A DNA stretch of 64,000 bases from Branchiostoma floridae. Its lineage: Eukaryota > Chordata > Leptocardii > Amphioxiformes > Branchiostomatidae. The stretch lies in NCBI RefSeq assembly GCF_000003815.2, contig NC_049987.1, forward strand, positions 22,643,175-22,707,174. The letters are read 5' to 3'. Every line of letters starts with the position of its first letter. Within the stretch, counting starts at the first letter, position 1. Both the position numbers and the translations under genes were made by a program. This document shows, in pieces, positions 59,901 through 64,000 of the stretch. The notes under the pieces are model-generated. The model saw only the letters and a program-made list of their open reading frames with translations, searched no databases and was not told where the DNA came from.

Positions 59901-62900
59901 GACAAAGGGCTTTTCAGGTGTTGGAACGCCTATTCGAACGATCGCTTGGACCCATTCCTTACTTCGCTCATGTGTCGGGATCAATCAGTGCCCTCCAGGC
60001 ATTAACGTGGTCAAGGATCCCAGATGGAACAGCAGAGAAGCAAAGTCATGAGACATTACATATATAGTGTATGATAAATGTCAGCGAGAACCACTGTATA
60101 TAGCATATAATTAACGCCGGAGCGAACTACTTTTCAGATGGTACCCAGGCTAATAGTTTCCACGATGGTGTCTACTAACTTTAACTTTAACTAACTTTTC
60201 CACATTCAACACTTTATATTTAATAGGTGGGTTGTCTCTAGCTAACATTAACTCTGTCCTCTGCTACTCACCGTTTCCCAGTGGTAGACTGTTCTGCACT
60301 TTATGCCTCCGGACAGACGACCAGTGGAGTCTACACACTTGGCCCTGGTGTGCAGGCCTACTGTGATATGGAGACAGCAGGTAAATAATGTTTGAAGACA
60401 CATATGGATCTATCATATACATTGTACACAGGTGTGTCATAAACATACACCTGTTCAAGTTCTCCAATAAACTAATCTCCAAGCAGATCCTACGGTATAG
60501 CATAAGCATAAGATATATATAATAGTGTGTTTCGAAACACACTCCTAGGCCGGCTTCACTCCTCTGCCAGCTTTTGATACTATCTTATGCTACCGTAGGA
60601 TCTACATGTACTTGGAGATTACAATAAACCATGTGCATCACACAAGGCACCCCAACTCCCCTGCCCTAAACACACAGAATTGATGCAAAACTAGAAAATG
60701 CATCATGTCTCTTATTGGTTAAACAGTTATTTTGATGGGAAGGCATGGGTCGGTCTATTGTACTCAATCTCCTTCACAAAGCGACCTATCTCTGTGTCAG
60801 TGAGTGTTTGCCAGTTTATTTATTTATTTGTTTATTTATTCATTTGCTTGTCATTTTGCACACATGTACAGGAGGCGGGTGGACTGTGATCCAGCGGCGG
60901 CTGGACGGGTCGGTTCCCTTCAACCGGACCTGGGAGGAGTACAAACGGGGCTTTGGGGACCCGAACGGGGAGTACTGGCTGGGGAACGACAACATCCACC
61001 TGCTGACCAGTCAGAAGGCTTATTCCCTGCGTGTGGATCTGATGGACTGGGAAGGACAGCGCAAGAACGCGCAGTACAGCTTCTTCAAGTTCGTACTACT
61101 TTAAGTTAGCCTGGGTAGTGGGTACCATCCGGAATGTAGTTCACTTAGGCGTTTATTATACACTACATTTGTATATACAGTCGCATCTTGCTCTGACATT
61201 TATCTGACTCAGTCGTTTCTCTGCTGTTATGTCTGGGAACCTGAACAGCTCTAACATCTGGAATCATCCAAATTTTGGACGAGGGCGCTGATTCAGGTCC
61301 CTACACTTTAAGAGGGGCAACTTCTCTGAATAGCTTCAAAGAACGCCTGCAGATAGATGTGCAAAAGTTAGGTGTGACGGGTCGTTCAGTGTAATATAAC
61401 TAGCTGCTGCCACGCTGCGTGCCTGCGAAGCTGGTGTGTTACGCCGAACGGCGGTTATACCGGCTATATAGATACAGATACAGATACAGATACACATGAG
61501 CGAATTAAGGAATTTGTTCAAGTGATCGTTTGAACAGGCATTCCTTCAGCCAAAACACCCTCCGTCCTCTTGCGGGAGGGCCTGTTGTCATTGAACGAGC
61601 ACTCTAGAACCCAATCATTAATTCGCTCATTAACTGACGTTAAGACCAAACGGTTTGAATGTGCAGGTCTCCAGATGGCTATTTGCAGAAGCGAACATTA
61701 TATTATCAAGGAGCAAACTACTACCTGGATGGTACCCAGGCTAACATTAAGTCCTTCTACTCAGAATTCTGGGCAGAGTCACAGTTAAAAAGTCCCATGG
61801 GACATAATCAGAAAGATAATAATATTGTAAATACAGGTCTTGAATTTTGTGTTTGGTTTGGTTTGGTTTGGTTTATTAAGATCTTGTGTTCATGGTCTAG
61901 TCTATACTGTTAGTACTGTTGGTTGTATTACATTAACTATTGTCACATTGTGTTAACATGCACACAGCCCTACTGTATCAAAGCAGCCACTCACTATATG
62001 TACTGCATTTTTTTTTTACTAATGGCAACCACGTAAGAAGGCCACATGCAACCAATTGACAAACTCCCACCATCATCCAATGGTCGCATGCTCTGCTTTT
62101 TTAGAAGCAATTCAAGTAAATGAAAGTAAACCGGAATTACGAGGAATTCAAAAGTAATGTGTGGCTGATTAACGTCAATGAAGGTTAGACATTTAGGTAA
62201 TAAGACAGTCGCCAAAAAAGCTGCTTACTCAAGAAACTGGATATGATTTTGGAAGCTGTCAGATGTTTCAACTAGCATCCACTAGTTTTTGTCAGTGACA
62301 CTGAAGAGATCTTGTTGGAGAGGGCTGATAACTCAGATTTCATGTCCCCATCCAGGGTGTCCGGAGAGTCAGACCAGTACCGGCTGCACACGATCTCCGG
62401 GTATTCAGGCACCGCGGGAAACTCCATGTCCTCCAACAAGGGGTACAGGTTCTCCACTGTGGACAGGGACAATGATTATGATGGCCTTCGCCACTGTGCC
62501 CAGGTAAGTTAAAGGCAACCTAAACAATATTAGATCGTTGAAAGTGGAAATAATCTCAGGCAATCTGTATGATATTGACATCTAATGCACTGTTTTAGCA
62601 AATTTACATCATTATTTCATAAATTGAGCCGTTTTAGCAGTGCACACAGTTTAAAATGAAACGAAACCACACTAATCTTTTCATTGTTAAAAAAAAACAC
62701 GAAAGATACTCTACCTACTAATATCATCAAATCATTCTATCATACAAAATACGGGACATTTCATTTTCAACTGTTTTCAAAAAAGAAGTCAAACCCTGCA
62801 ATAGTAATGTAGATTTTGAACCCTATTCTATATTTTGTCTGTACATTCAATCACTTATTCTTTTTATGTTAGAATTTAGACTATTTGCCTATTTTCAATC

Positions 62901-63155
62901 ACTTCATGTATTTGTCTGTGTCCACTTGCAATACGGTAGCCCCATGGCCATGAATTTGTAATAATCTTTCATTGTTCCCAGGTGTTCGGACAGGGCGGTT
63001 GGTGGTATGGGTCCTGCAGCGGCTCCCTCCTCAATGGCCTGTACTATCGAGGCTGTGGGAACTCCTGTCCACCGTGGCAAGGTGTGGTGTGGCACCACTG
63101 GAGAGGCTGGCGGTACTCCCTGAAGGCTGTGTCTATGAAAATCAGGCCATGGTAA
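47647..63155 (+). CDS. Fibrinogen-related protein: type II membrane, collagen and FReD domains, whole gene
   Basis: Eight exons join with consistent phases to 444 codons with stop. Residues 27-49 are a single hydrophobic helix with no cleavable signal, followed by a Gln/Leu-rich coiled coil (50-87): a type II membrane layout. RAKR at 118-121 fits a furin-type cleavage site. A collagen stretch of Gly-X-Y triplets spans about 159-187, then a Thr-rich spacer, then a complete fibrinogen C-terminal domain (234-443) with [22 protein letters not shown] (Ca2+ site), GGWWYGSC and [13 protein letters not shown]. The plan resembles ficolins and FIBCD1, which bind acetylated or microbial sugars; the immune role is inferred. 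Intron 2 contains nested transposons of about 10 kb, yet its splice sites are intact. Confidence 0.88.
48333..48495 (+). CDS. FREP exon 2: stalk with RAKR site
   Basis: Residues 88-141: [18 protein letters not shown]. Acceptor TTGACAG; donor TTGAAA/GTAAAT; phase 0 in, 1 out. Only phase and position support it; no homology was recognised. Confidence 0.65.
48664..48696 (+). other. tRNA-Leu-like 3' segment with encoded CCA
   Basis: ATGGCGTGGGTTCGTATCCC then ACCGCTGCCACCA matches the T-arm and acceptor of a eukaryotic leucine tRNA, including a 3' CCA, which nuclear tRNA genes do not encode. No 5' tRNA half precedes it. It is either a tRNA retro-copy or, on the minus strand, a primer-binding site of a lost LTR element (TGGTGGCAGCGGTGGGA). 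Confidence 0.45.
48802..48968 (+). repeat. 5' LTR
   Basis: TGTTGTAATGTTAG to GACACAACA. Contains AATAAA (about 48897) for 3' processing. Followed by TTATGGCGACGAGGATCACG, the probable primer-binding region; the primer tRNA was not assigned. Confidence 0.95.
49091..49242 (+). pseudogene. gag, 5' fragment
   Basis: Opens with [10 protein letters not shown] and a Trp/Arg-rich helix. The frame is interrupted at residue 50 or so by the insertion beginning at 49243 and resumes after 54335. Confidence 0.8.
49891..51111. mobile_element. 1.2-kb non-autonomous DNA transposon in the left arm
   Basis: Ends AGGGCCCCCAAGG and CTTTGGGGCCCCC are inverted, with ATTAATG on both sides (49884-49890, 51112-51118). 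The right arm at 53684-53697 keeps the empty site (CATTAATTGGGCAC on the + strand). Sub-ends repeat GCTCTACGCTAAATT. The centre has four diverged copies, about 190 bases apart, of CCCTTTGAAACGCCATTT and GGGCAAATTTTGCT. No coding sequence. Confidence 0.88.
51616..52441 (-). repeat. 51-bp tandem array, left arm
   Basis: About 16 units of CAGACCAGGTAAGACACCGT, ACAGGTAAGTAAGGTGTGTT and TCCTTTTATAG. Because 51 is a multiple of 3, the minus strand stays open for 276 codons as a 17-residue repeat ([17 protein letters not shown]). This is not considered a real gene. Confidence 0.9.
52442..52541. other. Assembly gap, 100 N
   Basis: Lies at the centre of the inverted repeat between the two tandem arrays; size unknown. 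Confidence 0.99.
52542..53166 (+). repeat. 51-bp tandem array, right arm
   Basis: About 12 units, the reverse complement of the left array, with the same 17-residue open pattern on the + strand (52655-53179). Unit order is not simply mirrored, so the arms have diverged or changed copy number. Confidence 0.9.
54335..55376 (+). pseudogene. gag 3' part with zinc knuckles and protease
   Basis: Continues the gag frame through a matrix/capsid-like helical region, a Pro/Gly/Arg-rich stretch, Cys/His knuckles ([22 protein letters not shown]) and an aspartic protease with LIDTGAS. The frame stops at 55376, and pol starts 7 bases earlier in the -1 frame. Separated from its first codons by the 5.1-kb insertion. 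Confidence 0.88.
55370..58222 (+). CDS. pol: reverse transcriptase, RNase H and integrase
   Basis: 950 codons, uninterrupted. RT carries LDLRAGYHQ and the catalytic SDDI (near 56037). RNase H starts at [11 protein letters not shown]. Integrase has the HHCC zinc motif (HEGHQG...CIAC) and the DDE core ([21 protein letters not shown]). It ends in a Gln-rich stretch and VTRSGR. No stops or frameshifts. The join to the protease frame is either a -1 frameshift or an indel; no good slippery heptamer is visible at ATATATGG. Confidence 0.95.
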   Translation: MVKGSQASDNLLSYSTAVELELVKFKPAVNAVKTDKTQQLVKEYQDVFDGIGKLKNTQIKLHVDETVMPMKQPHRRIPFHMRKQVEAELRELERQDIIERVDGPTPWVSPIVVVPKPKTNSIRICIDMREANKAIQRERHVTPTIDDLIHDLNGATHFSHLDLRAGYHQLELHPDSRNVTTFATHVGLRRYKRLIFGINAASEIFQNTIEQILAGIKGTRNISDDIIVYGKSEEEHNEALQQVLQRIRESGLTLHRDKCKFNKRRLEFYGHVFGENGISAAPDKVKAIVDCPVPTTAGEMRSLLGMTNFLSRFIPEYASLVKPLRDLTRQNVSWTWDKEQEEAFDKVKKALSHEKHLSYFDTSKETELHVDAGPSGLGAILTQKDGNDTRNVIAYASRSLTDVETRYSQTEREALAIYWGLQHFHLYLYGNTFTVITDHLPLVSIFNKPNLKLPLRLERWVLRLQQYQYTVVYKPGNENPADYMSRHPLPTTSSDTSTADEYVHYVVTNAVPKSMSLTDFKEATLQDPTLQEAARLIQTGKWYLRKEAVGCDQAQLEALANVKDELTTTPNHDLIMRNMRIVVPTDLQQQVINIAHEGHQGIVKTKALIREKVWFPGIDTKTEETLRKCIACLATTKTPTATPLQPTTMPERPWSQLCADFKGPLPNGDYLLVIIDEHSRYPVIEHVRSTSANTVIPVLDKVFAMFGTPDILKTDNGPPWNSEQMRDFAKYIGFQHRKIIPYWPQANGEAERFMRTLGKTLKTAQIENKSIKQELNAMLRNYRATPHSSTGKPPASLLFCREIKIKLPNVKPCMSNKEAIRKDNTAKARMKMYTDQKRKARPDNLRIGDTVLVRQPKQNTLTAPYDHQPYQIIQKKGTLITANRDGKQTTRHSTMFKKVPATCPEESRAEDNAENQQQQQHQQQQQTTKTTSPYVTRSGRTVKTPERLNL
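58521..58530 (+). other. Polypurine tract
   Basis: AGGGGAGGAA directly precedes the 3' LTR, the expected plus-strand primer. Confidence 0.85.
58531..58697 (+). repeat. 3' LTR
   Basis: Same length and, by eye, same sequence as the 5' LTR; ends CACAACA followed by the GTAGG duplication. Confidence 0.95.
58935..59071 (+). CDS. FREP exon 3: collagen-like
   Basis: Residues 142-187; [18 protein letters not shown] then [11 protein letters not shown], ten Gly-X-Y units. Phase 1 in, 0 out; donor GACAG/GTAATA. Confidence 0.88.
59217..59349 (+). CDS. FREP exon 4: Thr-rich spacer
   Basis: Residues 188-231; begins CSC, then [18 protein letters not shown], a mucin-like repeat of about 14 residues likely to be O-glycosylated. 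Donor ACAG/GTGAGT, phase 1. Confidence 0.8.
59775..60151. mobile_element. Foldback element, copy 1, between FREP exons 4 and 5
   Basis: Ends AGCCTGGGTACCATC and GATGGTACCCAGGCT are inverted. Inner inverted blocks: GAGCAAATTAAGGAATGGG and CCCATTCCTTACTTCGCTC. Related to 61108-61742. Confidence 0.8.
60282..60380 (+). CDS. FREP exon 5: start of fibrinogen domain
   Basis: Residues 232-264; [19 protein letters not shown] and AYCDMETA, the canonical domain opening. Phase 1 both ends. Confidence 0.93.
60475..60619. mobile_element. Foldback MITE related to 17515-17600
   Basis: ATCTCCAAGCAGATCCTACG and its complement form the ends; inside are CTCCTAGGCCGGCTTCACTC and CTTTTGATACTATCTTATGC, shared with intron 1 and intron 23 of synaptojanin. 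Confidence 0.8.
60872..61088 (+). CDS. FREP exon 6: fibrinogen domain
   Basis: [38 protein letters not shown] and [12 protein letters not shown]. The donor TTCAA/GTTCGT leaves phase 2, which exon 7 requires; the alternative GTACTA six bases on does not fit. Confidence 0.9.
61108..61742. mobile_element. Foldback element, copy 2, starting 20 bp after FREP exon 6
   Basis: AGCCTGGGTAGTGGGTACCA and GGATGGTACCCAGGCT ends. The inner GAGCGAATTAAGGAAT and ATTAATTCGCTC parallel copy 1. A LINE tail (61313-61495) is embedded in it. Confidence 0.75.
61313..61495 (+). mobile_element. CR1/L2-like LINE 3' end
   Basis: Open to [23 protein letters not shown], stop; SLxSFKxRL is the usual last motif of CR1/L2 reverse transcriptases. 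Then GCGGTTATACCGGC and a GATACA repeat tail. Confidence 0.85.
62176..62300 (+). mobile_element. GTCAGACGTTTC MITE family, copy 3
   Basis: CAATGAAGGTTAGACATTTA, GGTAATAAGACAG and TGGAAGCTGTCAGATGTTTC; aligns with 33793-33910. Confidence 0.65.
62356..62503 (+). CDS. FREP exon 7: fibrinogen domain, calcium site
   Basis: [20 protein letters not shown] and [18 protein letters not shown]; the DxDND loop binds Ca2+ in this family. Phase 2 in, 0 out. Confidence 0.95.
62982..63155 (+). CDS. FREP exon 8: fibrinogen domain C-terminus
   Basis: [41 protein letters not shown], stop TAA at 63153. Complete domain end. Confidence 0.95.
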   Translation: MFGQGGWWYGSCSGSLLNGLYYRGCGNSCPPWQGVVWHHWRGWRYSLKAVSMKIRPW

Positions 63156-63476
63156 TTCCATTTGTCCACAATGGTATGGGCTGGTCTCAATCATGATGTT
63201 TCTGACCTAGGGCGAAGAGTTGCTGTTACAGCTCCAATCATGTAACCCGTAACCTTGAGTGTGGCCTTCTGCGCGATTCGACCTCTGCTTGGAGAGTAGT
63301 AAATGTAAATGTATCAGTGCGGTCAAGAACGTCCTTGGTGCGGTTTAGTGGGAACCCATAGCTATCTGGGTAAGTATTCAGATATAGTAGCTTTGGAGCA
63401 GGCTGTGAAATGATGAGTTTTGGATGAATCAGACAAAACAAATTTGCTAAAACTCATTTTCTGTGACATGAGTTGT

Positions 63477-63829
63477 CAGGGCTCGAAATTCATTTTTGGG
63501 ATTAGGTGCACGGGTACACCCAGCTTAAAAAATTGGGTGTACCAAAAATTTATTGGGTGCACCACTTAAATTTAAGTAATAACCTAATAATAAAACTTAG
63601 CTACAAGCTATCAAATTCTTAAACAGTACCATGACAGACAATTTTGTTATCTCTCTAACACTAAGGTGTCAAGAATGTGATGTATACCAGTATACTTTGA
63701 TATCTTTACATACACATAAACCCATGAAAATATTTGGGTGCACCCTGTGCACCCACAGAAAATAATTGGGTGCACAGCTCCAATTTTGGGTGCACCTGGG
63801 TGCACATGCACCCGGTATTTTGAGCCCTG
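63477..63829. mobile_element. hAT-like MITE, 5-bp TSD
   Basis: Ends CAGGGCTCGAAATT and ATTTTGAGCCCTG are inverted, flanked by GTTGT on both sides. The interior repeats TTGGGTGCACC blocks. Confidence 0.75.
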
Positions 63830-63944
63830 GTTGTTAAATATCACCTGATAGAGGAGATGTCCTACCCCAAAACAGAATGAAGTTGGAAAACTTTCAATGA
63901 TTTTGACATGAAAAAACAACCTGGTGTTTGGACTTGATTGTTGA

Positions 63945-63998
63945 ACAAGCACACACACACATGTACGCCATGTGAGTGTGTGTGTGTGTGTGTGTAGC
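63945..63998. repeat. CA/TG microsatellite
   Basis: ACACACACAC then TGTGTGTGTG around ATGTACGCCATG, a small inverted dinucleotide repeat. Confidence 0.85.
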
Positions 63999-64000
63999 CT

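Overview
The window is eukaryotic, compact and intron-rich, and best fits an amphioxus (Branchiostoma). The reasons are a deuterostome-style synaptojanin with 24 coding exons, a microsomal glutathione S-transferase 3, lineage-type TRIM, Kelch and fibrinogen-related genes, GT-AG introns of 0.1-3 kb, and a very high density of small foldback elements, LINE tails and microsatellites. The species is inferred; no search was run. There are two 100-base N gaps (4884-4983 and 52442-52541). All recognised genes lie on the + strand.

Layout. (1) 1922-4867: a four-exon gene encoding a RING/B-box/coiled-coil protein ending in a glycine-rich domain. It is followed by a gap, a frame-damaged copy of its last exon, and a 5'-truncated LINE. 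(2) 8462-10210: a single-exon BTB-BACK-Kelch gene. (3) 12526-14765: MGST3, five exons, all phases consistent. (4) 17098-43748: synaptojanin, 24 exons, 1477 codons, with an intact Sac CX5R motif and 5-phosphatase motifs, an RRM-like segment and a proline-rich tail. (5) 47647-63155: an eight-exon fibrinogen-related gene encoding a predicted type II membrane protein with coiled coil, RAKR site, collagen stretch, Thr-rich spacer and fibrinogen C-terminal domain. Its second intron is expanded by about 10 kb of nested transposons.

Mobile DNA. A Ty3/gypsy-type LTR retrotransposon (48802-58697, LTRs identical by eye, TSD GTAGG) is split in gag by a 5.1-kb long-inverted-repeat element (TSD GAAAAAGAGC). 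That element carries 51-bp tandem arrays in both arms. A further 1.2-kb element sits in its left arm only, and the right arm keeps the empty site. Elsewhere there is a 5S-rRNA-headed SINE with target-site duplication, hAT-, Harbinger- and Tc1/pogo-like MITEs with visible TSDs, four tails of one CR1/L2-like LINE family, and further truncated LINEs.

The most unusual pattern is in synaptojanin. At seven or more exons, partial copies of the exon edge (one splice site plus adjoining coding sequence) lie in the neighbouring intron, often beside TTGA or GTTT microsatellites. The last coding exon appears to use a splice acceptor supplied by a retrotransposon 3' tail. The genes are not evidently one pathway: synaptojanin acts in synaptic vesicle recycling, MGST3 in lipid peroxide and leukotriene chemistry, the TRIM-like and Kelch genes probably in ubiquitination, and the fibrinogen-related gene plausibly in innate recognition.
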